A DNA stretch of 64,000 nucleotides from Chlorophyllum brunneum (GCA_963576785.1 OY756141.1:186001-250000); one strand, 5' to 3'; shown: positions 43,556-55,710, counted from the stretch's first letter. Notes: a model not told the origin generated them from the letters alone. Made by a program: numbers and translations.

Positions 43556-44742
43556 TATGGTCAGAGGTGATATATGAGGGTATACCATGCTTCAAAAAGA
43601 CATGTAGGACAAAGAGTTGAGTGAGATCAGTGGATGTGATAGTGTCATGGCAGGAAATGAAGATTGATTGCTTTGTAAGGCAGTTGACAGTGACTAGAAT
43701 AGAGTCAAAGCCAGTAGATTTGGGGAGTTTCTCTATAAAGTCCATAGAAATCAAATGCCAAGGGTGGTTAGGGATGGGAAACTGTTTCAATAGTCTATAG
43801 GGACAGTTATTTTTTCTTTCTTTTTTTTAATCAACAATTTATATAGTGGTGCTTGAATGTAGTTCGCATGTACATACATACAAAAGAGTACAAGTACTAA
43901 CTGTTCAGAAAAGGGAGAGTAAACTAACCCCATGAGACTTGATGTCATCTAAATTGTAATCTAGAGTAATCATTGATACATATATTGTTTGATAGGACTA
44001 AGAGAGAGAGAAAGAGAGAGAAACTGATAGAAACTGATAAAAGAAACTATTGAATCACAAACTCAAAATGAAAACAACAAACTATACTAGTATGTGGAGG
44101 GGTGCTACCCAAACATCACAAGAATGATGAAAAGAGAATTAATACTATATAAAATAGTAGATGAGCAGAAAGGGGGAAACCATAGGGACAGTGACATTGA
44201 GACTTGCTATGTATACAGGTAACACAACTTTTGCAGAAGTCTTTTACAAAACTGCAGACTTTCAGCCAGGTATAGTCATGTCAGACCAACTCTAGTGTCT
44301 TGTTCTGACCAAAGTGTCCAGACAGCATGTGATTGTGTTTATATTGGAGAACTCATAGGCAAAGGTCACCAGAGTCAGGAATGTAGATATAGTCATCAAG
44401 TCATAGAAAACTAGCTGTATTAACTGACCAGCAGCCTTGAGGATTGGCAAGATGCTTAGTAGCCAGGGGGTTAGAGTATAGTACTGCTCAAATGTCAGTA
44501 TTGAGTTACTCATAGTCTAAGACTATGGCTACTCAGAGGAAGAGAAGTATAAGGATGTGGTGTGGACAGATGCAGTGAGTTGCTCTTGAGTAAACATAGG
44601 TTGGAAGTTGTGTAGGTTGACTATGGCATAGCCATTATTCCCCCTTTTAGGATAGACATCCTATTATCTAGTTAGTGAGTTGGGCTTTGTCCCAAGGAAG
44701 CCAGGACAGAAGCATATAACAAGGTTGAACTAAGAAAGATAC
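43556..44742 (-). mobile_element. fragment of another Ty3/gypsy element (integrase)
   Basis: The minus-strand frame at 43790-43560 reads as integrase: FPIPNHPWHLISMDFIEKLP, then GFDSILVTVNCLTKQSIF, then FLKHGIPSYITSDH. It differs clearly from the chromovirus integrase in this window, so it represents another family. Upstream (44193-44742) the sequence is compatible with the preceding pol region but too decayed to assign. It lies between two LINE pieces (L8 and L9) and is interrupted by L7. Confidence 0.75.
43808..44181 (-). mobile_element. LINE L7, short 5'-truncated copy
   Basis: It is a LINE 3' end with an interrupted T run at 43808-43829 and the family terminus. It is flanked by ATAGGGACAGT at 43797-43807 and 44182-44192, and nested in the gypsy integrase fragment. 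Confidence 0.87.
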
Positions 44743-45593
44743 TTTGGATCCATTATTGACTCCCTCAATACTTGTCTTATTGCTGAGAAGTCCAAGATGA
44801 GAGTCATTGCCACCTTGCAGGGTAAGCTGGGCCTTATAGTCCATACCTCGGAGGTTCTGACCCCTGCTGAGCTTAATGTTGTTAAAGCATGGCTAAAAGA
44901 AAAGTTTAGAGGGATCACTATGGGTGAAGTATCTCTCCCTCAGTCCAAATTGTTTGTGAAAATCACAGATGTAAATTACATCACCTCCCAAGGCATTATC
45001 CTTACCGAGGCTGATATGGTTTCTAGTATCCAGAGTTCAATCCACTTGGATGCTATCCAATTTTCTACATAACCATGAGTGTATTGTAACTCCAAGCACT
45101 CTGACACCTATATGGTGTGGTTCAGGATCTGGGACTCTAAAGCAGGTTCTAACATCACCAAGAGTGAGGACAAATTCCTTAACATCTATGGAGGCCTATT
45201 CTGCATTAGGAGAGCCAACACCAACCCTGGTGTCCCATTCTACACCAAGTGCTGCAGATGGGGGCATCCCTTAGTCTGATGCCATACAAGGTTGTTCAGC
45301 TGTGCTCACTGCAAAGGACCCCACTCCACCGCCAACTACCACGCCTTTGCATTTTGTTGCAAGGGTAACAAGAAAGCAACCCCTTCTGTTGCTGCCACTC
45401 TCACTGGAGAACTGTGCCCCCACAAGGCATTATGCTTCAATTGTGGTAAAGATCATCTTGCCACAGACAGAAAATGCCAGTTTTGGAAATGTTGATTTGA
45501 CCATGACTGGCATGCCAATAAGGTACTCAAGCTTAGAGCTAATAAAGGAGTCCCCTACCCCCCCTCCTCTTTATCCCCAGCTGGTTGAAGCCA
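44743..45593 (+). pseudogene. LINE ORF1 C-terminal part (L9)
   Basis: It covers VKAWLKEKFRGITMGEVSLP and three knuckles (CTKCCRWGHPLV, CAHCKGPH, CFNCGKDHLATDRKC). Stops lie at 45070 and near 45279, 45494 and 45593. It shows the normal spacing to the ORF2 ATG. Confidence 0.8.
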
Positions 45594-45608
45594 AATGACC
45601 TCCCCTCA

Positions 45609-48600
45609 ATGAATAACACACCCAACAATCAAGACAGGCTCCCTTGTTCTTTATTGAACAAATTAAAAGTCTGTTCTCACAATGTTGGAAGATTATATGG
45701 AGTGATGGAGACAGTTCTCATGTACAGAGGTGACATTGACCTCCTCCTCATTCAAGAACCCCCATGGAGATACCTCCGCAACATACCTTCCCATCTCCAA
45801 TGATGGTTTACCTTTCATAGGGGGTCCAATCCATCTGGACTGGACCCTCCTTTTCTTCCCTATTATAGCCAAAGAAGTCCTCCAAGTTGGACACTGGCAG
45901 ATTCCTCATAGACTTAGACCTTGGCTCGAAGGGCCTGGCAGAACAGTTAATGAGAACCATCAAACCCTCCCTTATATCCTTGCTTTTGCACACAAACAAC
46001 TCAAGCAACTCCGACCCTCCATCAGAAGGGACATTATCAATCATTGAGACCTCATGTGCATTTCGTTATTTGCCGGAGGAGAAGAACTTCTGCTGTTAAA
46101 TGTCTACAATGACAGCCGTAACACTGTGCTCCACTTCCTTGAGGAGCACCTCTTTGACCTCCCACTCTTTCTTTTAATGGGTGGTGACATCAACATCTGA
46201 TCTGATAGATGGGACCTTTCAACAGATCAACATCCTGTGAGTGTGGACCATCTACTTATGGTCACTGAGGCTCTCAACTTGGAGAGGTCAATTCTGTCTA
46301 TTGCCAAACCTACACGATACACTTTGGACCCCAACCTCCCAGATACAGTCATTGATCTTCTCTTTATCTTGGGAACACTTCTGCATATCCCTACTCACAA
46401 CATCCAGGATGGCAATTGGTACAACTCTGACCACACCCCCCTCCTTATTCAAATCCCAATTCCCTAGATGGATATTGTCATAGAGAGAATGACGGTTTCT
46501 AAGGGCTCTGAGGAAGAGACCAAATTCCTGACAGATATTACAGAAGGAATAAACAACAAGAACTGGCCGATGAACACTGCAGATGAGCTAGAGAGAGCTG
46601 TAGTGGAATTAGGAGTTTGATTTGACAGATCATGGAATTACAATGCGAAGAAGGTCAAGATCACCATCAGGTCCAAGTCCTGGTGGAACAAAGAATGTTC
46701 TAAGGCTCTAGTGGATCACCATGCAGACTGGAAGAACAAACATAAATGGAACACCTTTTGCAAGACAATGAGGGCTACGAAAAGGAAGTATTTTGACAAG
46801 AAGATACAGGAAATCTTGGTCAATAACTGTCAGCCATGGGACTCTCCCAACCACTGAGGCCATTTGTCACAACAGATAGCCCTGCCTCACAATGGACAGT
46901 CTGTGGACTGCCCTTGACCACCACTACAACTCTGCACAGGACTGACCATTCAATGCAAATGTCCTAGAAGAACTGCCTCCACTGATTAGGATGGAAAATA
47001 GGACTTGGGTTGATTTCTCTCTCTTAGAAATGATGGAATCACTCAAGGATACTTCAAATTCTTCTGCCTCCAGCCTGGATCATCTCTCCTGGTCCCATCT
47101 TAAACAGATCATCACTATCAATACATATGTTGACCTTTTCTTATGTATTAGTTGTGCATGCCTGTCACTCAGGTACTGGCTGTTGCACTTCAAACAATCA
47201 ACATTGGTGATTATTCCCAAGCCCAATAAACCTAACTACTCCACCCCAAAGGCATTCTGGCCTATTGTTCTTCTCAACATGCTCAGCAAACTGGTAGAAA
47301 AGATGTTGGCCAAGAGACTATAATTCAAGGCAGTGAAGTTCAAAGTCCTTCATCTGCATCAACTAGGGGTGATCAGACAAAGGTCTACAGAGGATGTGGG
47401 CCTTTTTCTCACCCACATCATCCAGGGAGCTTGGACAAAGAAGAAGAAGATGTTGGTCTTAGCATTTGATGTTGCCCAATTCTTTCCCTCCCTCAATCAC
47501 AATCTCCTCACCGACATCCTTACATGACAAGGTTTTCCCCCTCAAATCACAGCTTTCTTCAACAACTATCTGAAAGAACAATGCACTACCTACTCATGGA
47601 ACAATAAGACTTCCCCTGAGTTTGATGTGGCAGTTGGGGTAGGACAGGGCTTAGCCCTTAGTCCTATTCTCTCTGTCCTCTATCTCGCTCCTCTCCTCTG
47701 GATCTTTGACATTTGTATGGAAGAACACCGTGATAAGTGGGACTTTGACATCTTATCTTATGTAGACAATGGTACTCTCATGGCCCAATCTCCCACCCTC
47801 GAAAACAATGTCAAAATCTTCCAACACATGTACCATGAAATAGAGCATCTTATGAATGAATTTGGTCTGGTTATCGAACACAACAAGTCTGAAGTTTTCC
47901 ACTTCATGTGCAGAAGACAGGACTCCAATCCCTCCATCAACTTGGGTTCTCCCCTATTCACAGATCATACCTCTCTCAAGCTGAAGGCCCACTGGTGATA
48001 CCTTGGCTTCTACTTGACAGGACATTATCATTCAAGGAGCACATCTGCTACTACTCTGCCAAAGCTATATTATCTGTCAAGGTGATGAAGATGCTCGGCA
48101 ACTCTGTACATGGCTTATCCCCCCACAACAAGAGATTGTTATATAGATCGTATGTTGTCCCAGTGGCAACATATGGTTACCAATTATGGTTTCACAATAG
48201 ATCCTGCACAAAAGGAACTTGTGAAATCCTCAACAAGATGCAACAATGAGCTGCCCTTTGGATCACTAGGGCATTCCACACCTCTCCCACTGGTGGTGTT
48301 GAGTCTCTTGTGGGGCTCATGCCTATTAAACTACATCTCTGCAAGTTGGCTGAACAACAAATGTTGAGGATACACACTTTGGACGATGAACATGCACTGG
48401 CAAGATTGACGAAAGAATATTATTCTTCCCCCGACTGACTTCACATCAAGAGACTCAGAAGAAGAAGACACTTGGAGCTGTGATAGATGTTGCTTGCCCC
48501 ATCCCTGAGACTAAATATATAGAATCTTTTAACTCTGTTTCTAAGACTTTCTGGCCTGGATGTAGGTTACTTGACCACTTCTCTACTAATGTATCTTTCA

Positions 48601-49649
48601 TAGGATTCAACTGGGACAACCCCCACCTCTCGAAGACTATTTGGGATGATGTAACAATGAACACAATGATAGACCCCAAGTCCATTATCATAGGAATGGA
48701 CAGCTTGGTCCATCCCAACCCCAACCCACTCACTAGCCAGTACATGGCTGCAGCCACCATTTGACACCTGGACAGAGGAAGCTCAGTCATGAAGAGGCTT
48801 AGAGGAACCACATCTACCAATACTGAACTAGTTGTGCAGTACCTAGGCATTACCAAGGTTCTCACCACAGATGACTTCAAAGAGGTTGAACACATCCATG
48901 TGTTCACCAACTCCCTCATGGCCTCCCAGCTTCTCCTTGATTGCTCGCCACACTCTTGTCAGTGGCAGTCCATTCTCACCTTAAAGGTGCTCCTGACTTG
49001 GTTCAGTAAGTTAGACCAACACTGCCTTTCCTTCTATCATACTCTATCCAAATGTAAATATGGGATTCAACGAGCCACTCATAACTGGATACAAATGGTC
49101 ACCTGGCCTAACCAAAGTTGAAACCACCAAGTACCCAACTCCCTCAACTTCCTATGTAAAAAGTCTGCTGAATGCACCATCCACACATGGCAAGCCATGT
49201 TTGGGTTCAAGAAATACAGCAGTAGCTCCTTCCTCCACCTCTCAGTGCAAGCAAATGGGGCCTTTGCCTTACCGTCGCACATCAACTCTGGCCCTTGGAT
49301 ATGAGAATGTAGATACCAGCCCCAGCTCTTTGCACAAGCTTGTCATACCATATTATGTCATACCCTGATTGGAGAGTACTGTCTCAGGTTCTTCTCTAAT
49401 GAGGATTTATCATGCCACCACTGTGACAACCAACTAGTCCAAACTAGGTCACACATCCTCTACCAGTGTCAAAACTTTGATCACCACTATGGCATCGACA
49501 CCATCAAGAAGTTTGTCAACTTCTTACATTGCAATCCCATTGCATTCAGCTTCCCTCCGGAACCTGATCATCCTCATATCCACGCTGGTTCAATACCCCT
49601 GTTGCATCATTGTCAAGTCCATTAGAGGTTCAGGTCCACACCTGCATGA
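45609..49649 (+). pseudogene. LINE ORF2: endonuclease-RT-RNase H (L9)
   Basis: The ATG at 45609 (MNNTPNNQDRLPCS) opens the endonuclease: SHNVGRLYGVME, LLIQEPPW, MGGDINI, DTVIDLLFI and SDHTPLLIQ supply the expected Asn, Glu, Asp and His residues. RT runs about 46990-48250 with KPNKPNYSTPKAFWPIVLLN, LAFDVAQFFPSLNHN, VGVGQGLALSP and SYVDNGT (active-site Asp-Asp changed to Asp-Asn). RNase H is about 48660-48940 (IIIGMDSLVHPNPN, catalytic Asp context altered). The C-terminal finger is at about 49420-49520. At least eight stops or shifts are present. Confidence 0.85.
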
Positions 49650-50107
49650 GTCCTTTCTCTTTCTATTTCTTTTTCTTGTACTCTCCTGGTTATGGAATTC
49701 AAGTTCATTCCTCTATCTCTCCCTTCCTTGCTAGTCTACTATTTTAATATAGTTTTCCTTCAAAATCTATCCTTTTCATGGTACGGGCACTGCCCCTCCA
49801 TATGCTAGTACCATTTGTTGTTCTCTCTTGTGTTTGCAAGTCAATAGTTTCTCTTTTATCAGTTCTTCTCTCTCACTCACTCACTTCCACAATTCTGCTC
49901 TCTCTTTTTCCCACTGATCAACTTAGGTACCAAACTTCTCTCTAGTATATGTACTAGATGGCGTCGAGTCTTGTGGGGTTGGTCTACCTGTAGTTTACTT
50001 TCCTTGCTCCAAATATTCTGTATGTTCTGCCTTTGTATGTTTGTACATATGGACTGCAATCGAGTACCACTATATAAATTGATGATTAAAAAATAAAAAT
50101 AAAAAAA

Positions 50108-50325
50108 TTGCCATTTACTACCTTGTCCTATATATGTCTTGTGACTGCAGCTACTCTGACAAATCTCTATTGTCATTATCTGAGATCTCTGAGAATAAGT
50201 AATCACTCATCCATTTCACTATTATCAGTTTCATCCTATCCTATACTTAGCTGTTTCATCTTTATCAGTTTCATATCTATTTTTAGTAGCATTTTGCTTT
50301 GTGTTTCATATCTATCAGTTTCACA
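50108..50325 (+). repeat. repeat X, second 3'-end copy
   Basis: It is homologous to 40555-40745, with scattered changes and one short indel. It directly follows the L9 poly(A) tail. The same sequence therefore stands on both sides of the block made by copy E, L8, the gypsy fragment and L9. Confidence 0.65.
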
Positions 50326-50715
50326 TTGTAAAATATGTTTTAGTCTTATTATCTATACTCCATATTATTTATAGAAAAGAAGTAGTTAGTATAAATAGTC
50401 AACTATATTAGGAAGTCAAAGCTTAAGCTTTGATCTTCTACAGAGATAGTCTTCTTGATCATCCAAGAAGAGTTTCCATTGACAGTTGCTGTCAATCAAT
50501 AAAAGATTGCTTAACTACTTATTCTCTACTCACCCTTATTACTTAAGAGTTACAAGATAAATGGGATTCCCATTTCTTGGTTAAGTAATAACAGTTTGAT
50601 AATGTTTGCTTATCCAGTTACTTGGCTGAGATAGGTATTAAGACTATACCCTAGAGGTTGCATCCTCTTCAATTGCCCTTAGTAGCTGAATCTGTAACAC
50701 TAGATATTGCTAAGT
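50326..50715. other. unassigned, LTR-like sequence
   Basis: There is no coding frame. A TATAAATAG box near 50390 and AATAAA near 50500 suggest promoter and polyadenylation signals of an LTR or short gene, but no paired end repeats could be defined. Confidence 0.3.
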
Positions 50716-50877
50716 TCAGAAATCATGAGTTTTCTTGTTCCCTTCAGTTCCTCTTGGATGTCTCTCTAAACCAGCAACAGTGGGCCAGATATCTTTTCTG
50801 ACCAAAATAGCCTCTATATAGATCTTCCAATTATGGTAATTTCCATCATCAAGGTGATCAAATTTGAATTCTGGCAT
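50716..50877 (-). pseudogene. copia gag N-terminal fragment
   Basis: The ATG at 50877 starts MPEFKFDHLDDGNYHNWK and continues IEAILVRKDIWPTVAGLE. This is the typical N-terminus of Ty1/copia Gag (F-x-LDG-x-NY-x-W followed by a Leu-x-x-x-x-x-W helix). It stops after 53 codons. The upstream leader on the minus strand is interrupted by the solo LTR at 51004. Confidence 0.75.
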
Positions 50878-51003
50878 GACAGCAATCAAAAGGCACAGTA
50901 GTAGCAACAACAATGACAATAGCAATGAATTTAGGGATTTGGCCCTCTTTGGCAGAAACAATGATGATGGTGGTGAGGGGTGAGACAACAAGAGTGAGGA
51001 GAG

Positions 51004-51584
51004 TGTTGAAGTTTCGGACATATTCTAGAAATAGACTATGAAGTCATTATGATAATAATAGACTGATCCATTACTTTCTAGTAACTTCAAATCCATAGTA
51101 ACTTCCTATGAGTTGCTCTGTATATGATAAGAGTCATAAAGTCAATTGGTACTTAATAGATTATTCTACATGGTTCCAATGACTGGTATAATACATTCCA
51201 CAGTACTCTGCAGGTACTATGCTGCAGATAGTAGGAGTTATAAGGAATGTTCTATGTATTCCTAGTATTTTATGTAGTATGACTTGTCTATGTTCTTACA
51301 TGTATATAAACCCCATGTAGCAGACCAAGTTCTGCATCTTGTTCAATCGAACAACTTCTTTATCATTGCTTATCTTCTTGAGTACAACATAAGTCTTGAT
51401 CTCCTTGACTTTAACCTCTCTACCTCTGACACCGACTGCTTCATTAATAATATCTGTCTATCCAAATTACCTTTCTACAGGTATTAGATAGAAGCTTATT
51501 ATCTCAGTGAGTAGACCCTATGTTCTCTCCCACTGTGTTTACTGCTACCCCAGCAAACAACTCATTACAGTTGTTTCCTCAACA
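51004..51584 (+). repeat. solo copia LTR (581 bp)
   Basis: It is the same family as 986-1556, from TGTTGA to TCAACA, and is flanked by GAGAG at 50999-51003 and 51585-51589. Perfect flanks around a single LTR show that a full element inserted here and then recombined out between its LTRs. Confidence 0.93.
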
Positions 51585-51589
51585 GAGAG

Positions 51590-53101
51590 AGGAAGTTTTA
51601 AGAGACCAGGATATGTCATTTTGTGTTGAGGGGAACATCACAAGGCTTATTGGGAGGCAAAAGGACAGGGATTACACTGTGATATACTACAATATTTATA
51701 ATGAATTTTCTAAAACAAAAACAATGGAATTTCTGTGGATTGGATCTCAGATTCCAACATTACAGTTGAATCATTGACATATGTATCTGGTGATGATATG
51801 AGCCCAGATGTGAAGCTTCCCAGTGAAAAGTCAGTGGAAGATCATCCAATGTGTGCAAATATGGCTGGATGACTGGAAATGCCAGAATGATTTTAAAAAT
51901 ATGAGCCATTTAGCGGAGAGAACTCAGTGTTATCAGATATATTCTAGAACTTCAGTATAATTTCAGAAAACTACTGGTCATGTTGGAGTGTCTCAATCGA
52001 CAATAATCTGATTTATTATGATGTTATCTGAGCTCAAATTTCCGAACATTCTACAGGAGTATATGGTCTGATACTGCCCACAACGATGGGAAATAACAGA
52101 AAAAAGCATATACCAGGATGCCCATGCATGGTGTTCGAAAATCTCATTAAATGGTAAGTTTTTGTGAAGCTGAAGAAAAAAGCCTACATGAACGTGTGAC
52201 CAGAATCACCATCTACCTAAGCATAACACTTCCATTTCCTACGAAAAGGCACTTGCGGACGTCTATACAATGCGGGTGGACATTCTAGACGGTGATAAAT
52301 CAGCCTCAAAATGCAGCTTCCATCATAGATGCATACCGGAGAACAGGTACAACAGGACTGGTGTGTAAAGCCTGCTAGAACTTCATCAGAAAATGCAGTG
52401 AGACTTATGCGAGAAATCATTTATTCTGACCTTGTGGAATTGTCACTAAGGCACATAAGTGTTCAATCCACCTAAGTGAACCAAGACAGCCTTGCTTGAA
52501 TAAGCCCAACTATACGCATTGTTCGAGGGGGTTGACTAGGTTGATGCCAGAGTCAAGAATTTTGAGGTTGTATCGTATTTATCTCTCGACTACCACATCC
52601 TCCGTTTCCTGTACTCTCTTTGGTGGGCGTATCTTGTCGGAATAGCGTTCGTTCTTCCTCCAACATGATGATGGACAGGGAAACGGAACAGCACATATCG
52701 GATATAATGGGGGTTGTTTCGAAGGTAGTAGGATTGACACAGCCCTCAGTCGCCAGTTCGAACGTCGTGGTGCTAATCGTTTGGTCCTTAGGTTTTGGAA
52801 AGAGGGATGGGAGAGCAAACAAATCCTTGTGAATGTTTGTCAACCTTCTCGGTGCGAATTAGCCCGCTGGTAACTTTAGTACCCTCCTACTGCAGGACGT
52901 CAGCGATGTGTAAGCTTGAAAGCTTGACAGGAGGGGCATGATGCCACTCAACCTGGCTATTTTTTCCTCACCCCTACCTGACGGCCCTCATTGGTCTTCG
53001 AGTTTAATTCAGTACAATTAAGTCGGATTTTGTATTTTTATCTATTTTTAATTACTCGTTCAGGCTTTAATCGTGGAGCCTAATTGAAAGTTATCTATCC
53101 T
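51590..53101. other. no recognisable gene
   Basis: Small open frames exist (for example 51520-51777 plus and 52553-52843 minus) but none shows a known domain or conserved neighbour. The stretch 52980-53101 resembles the segment upstream of 19530, the spacer of the membrane-protein module. The zone marks the change from transposon-rich to gene-rich DNA. Confidence 0.5.
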
Positions 53102-54197
53102 CTATAAAAATTGTATTTCAGAAACTGGATAAGACGACGAAAGATCATAATCAAATAATTTTATGTTTCGATAAACACGACACGACATGGATGCCACGAG
53201 TGGGGCCAAGATCACTGTGAGCATACTTTTGTATATCCGAGGGGTGAAGGGAAAATAGTTAAGGATCCCAACTGGAATCAACACCAGGACATTTAGCCTA
53301 GATAAAAGGATAAGGCGCCCGAAAACTTGGGAAGGTTTGCAACATACAAATAATACTGCTGTCCTCCATGCAGAACAGCGCGAGCCAGACGCGGAAGGGC
53401 TCTCCCTGATACGAAAGTAGCAGTCCACCCCACTTTTCTTTCTACAACTACATGGGCGAACGCGACTTTGTATGAGATGGCCAGGAAAACGAATGAGTCG
53501 TAGACGATCGCGATGGTGATAGCGAGGGCAGTCATGGGTTGGGCACCCGATTCCATATAATACCGAGTTTCTGGTATGTATGTTGGCACCAAGCCAATAA
53601 AGACCATAATTTCGGAGAGAGCATATATGAGCCAGAAGAAGAAAAAGAACCGCCGGGCTCTAGGGTTATCTGCATAAATTGCCCAAAGCCGCTGAAGAAA
53701 AAGATAGGACGAGCATCCAATTGACAGCACACACACAATGCTGCTAGTCAGAGTCACTGCGAAGAGGTTTTCGACTGGCGTCGCTACGTATTTGTCAATG
53801 GTGAGTTATCTCATGATAGAGCTCCTAAACGTGGCACCTACTCCTCCGAACAACATTGTTGAGGACATGAAATGCGGCGAATAGTCTACAGTCTTTCAGT
53901 CCCGGAAATCGTGCTTCAATGCGTGCACATACCTGGAAAATATGAAACAGAAAATAACAGAGCGAAAGCGGCTTCGTTTCACGACTCGTATGTCCTCAGG
54001 GATGTAGATTATTATATCCCACAATGTAGCCTATAAAGAGTCAAAAGGGAAAGTCGGATTTAAGCAGGAGAACATACCCCTAAGAGAATGAAGAGAGCGT
54101 TTCTGGAAACCTCGTACTCGAAAGCTTCTTTGGGTGAGAGGTGATTGAGGTAGATGTCGGGATTCGGAAATCCAGCAGAGTTGGAAGAGGTCGACAC
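53102..54197 (-). pseudogene. multi-pass membrane protein, copy 2, start codon lost
   Basis: Same exon plan as copy 3. Exon 1 is about 54197-54080 (FPNPDIYLNHLSPKEAFEYEVSRN), exon 2 about 54033-53935, and the large exon 53757-53360 has hydrophobic segments (SIVCVLSIGCSSYLFL, FFFFWLIYALSEIMVFIGL, ALAITIAIVYDSFVFLAISY) and the conserved GRALPRLARAVLHGGQQYYL. A last exon joins through an intron GTATGT...TCTAG near 53300-53350, giving LNVLVLIPVGI and ending at 53102. At the place of the copy 3 ATG there is GTG (54195-54197) and no upstream in-frame ATG was found. Otherwise it looks intact. Function unknown. Confidence 0.7.
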
Positions 54198-54822
54198 GTT
54201 AGTATCACCAATGTCACTCCACGACACGACCCTCTCTATATACAGTACATACCGCGTGCTGACACCCCCAAAGAAAGGGAGTTTGGCTCATCATGATGGT
54301 GATGTATCCAGAGGTCTAGAAGACAGTGGAGAAAGTGTGGAACATGGAGAGTCTGAACTACTTCAAGTTGATGATCAAACCATAACTGGTACGGCTTCCA
54401 CCGGTAGCTTCAGACTGACAATCTTCAGAACCATATTCCCGGATACTATTCTCGTTGAACTCAAGCAGGATAGTGATATATTCATACATATGAATGTAGC
54501 GAGAAGTCGACACGGAGTGTAGGCTGAGGAGATCCGGGTTTGTTTTGTCCCGGGTCCCTAGCGGTGAGGTCGAAGTGGAACGCGGTCGGGTCACCCCTGC
54601 GCTGAGCCATGACCATCCACCTGTGTCTATCCTCCATTGCTAATTAATGATGTGGGCGGGTAATTTAGAAAAGAGTAGGTGTGCAGAGGGAGTCGGATGT
54701 GATGCTATGGAGAGGTACTAGGTCGACGCGTTCCTGTAGAATGGTCGCGTGGTGTCGAGAACGAGAACGTACGTCTGACGACGTAGGGAGTTAGATGATG
54801 TCCCTCACGCGAAGATATACTT
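54198..54822. other. intergenic, nothing recognised
   Basis: The 122-codon plus frame at 54154-54522 begins on the antisense of the membrane-protein exon and shows no domain. I see no promoter element I can assign. Confidence 0.5.
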
Positions 54823-55631
54823 GTGCTCTCCGAAGCTTTCGAGGATACGGTGACGCTCCCTCGGAGTTCTAGAGTGTTATTATTGCAGGGAGCTGGGGAA
54901 CAGAAAAAACCAGCTTACGATGAAGTGGTGCTCGTTGAAAGACCAGCAACACGACTTAAACCAGGAGAGGTGCTTGTGAAAGTGGCGGCGGCGGCGGCGT
55001 TCGATCAGAGATGTATGAATCACATCTCTCCGTGAGTCTTTGTATTCCGGTAATGTCGCTGGTAGCGTGTTTGGAGTAGGGCTGGCACGGTCGAGTTTCG
55101 ATTAGGGCTATGGTGGTCCTTCATCAGTCTTAACGGAGTTGATTTCAGTTGACTGGCCCGGACAAATTTCGACACTCTTGAAAAAATCCTACCAACTCAC
55201 AACTGGGCGCTGTAATTGAATCTGGCGGCGAGATATAATGGGAAAGGTGGCTAGGTCCCTGAAGCAAGGAGGCAAAGTCATCTGTTATGGCGTGTGAGTA
55301 GGGACTTGTTATTCGTGGTCTACTTTGACTTATCCTGCCTAGGGACTCCCACACCAAAATAACATTCACCATGCCCGATGTTCCGAAGAACCAGAAATTA
55401 CCCGGTATGTCATCCTTTCACCAATAACTTTCTCTGACAGCTTCTGCCATGGGTTCGGGTCAAGATTTGATTGATGCTACCAAGTTCCTTGCTCAGCATC
55501 ACATTATCCCCCAAGTCCTTGATGGCCTCGGCTTGACCGAGGAGGGGTTCGAAATGCTGAAGCGCGGAGGCCAGTTTAGCAAAATGGTCATCAAGCTGCG
55601 TGACCCTCAGCAACAGCGATCGAAGCCGTAG
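54823..55631 (+). pseudogene. MDR-type quinone oxidoreductase/alcohol dehydrogenase remnant
   Basis: The N-terminal part (VLLLQGAGEQKKPAYDEVVLVERPATRLKPGEVLVKVAAAA then FDQR) is the GroES-like start of a medium-chain reductase. The C-terminal part (MGKVARSLKQGGKVICYG, ITFTMPDVPKNQKLP, then the exon 55449-55631 with DLIDATKFLAQHHIIPQVLDG and LKRGGQFSKMVIKL) is its end. Introns GTGAGT...CCTAG (55291-55340) and GTATGT...GACAG (about 55404-55440) look normal. Most of the NAD(P)-binding Rossmann core is missing between about 55035 and 55150, and no ATG precedes the first exon. It is a non-functional deletion derivative. Confidence 0.75.
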
Positions 55632-55710
55632 AGTACATTTATTCAGATCTTGAACAGTCCCGTACTTTACAAAAGGAAATTGAGACCTATGGTACATAAA
55701 TTTATGTATA

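Larger units (their letters stand above)
44743..50107 (+). mobile_element. LINE L9, long copy lacking ORF1 start
   Basis: It starts within ORF1 (FGSIIDSLN) directly after the gypsy fragment and continues through the rest of ORF1, all ORF2 domains, the 3' UTR and an A-rich tail ending at 50107. No target duplication matching the sequence after the tail is seen before 44743, so its left end is a rearrangement junction and not a clean insertion. Confidence 0.85.
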
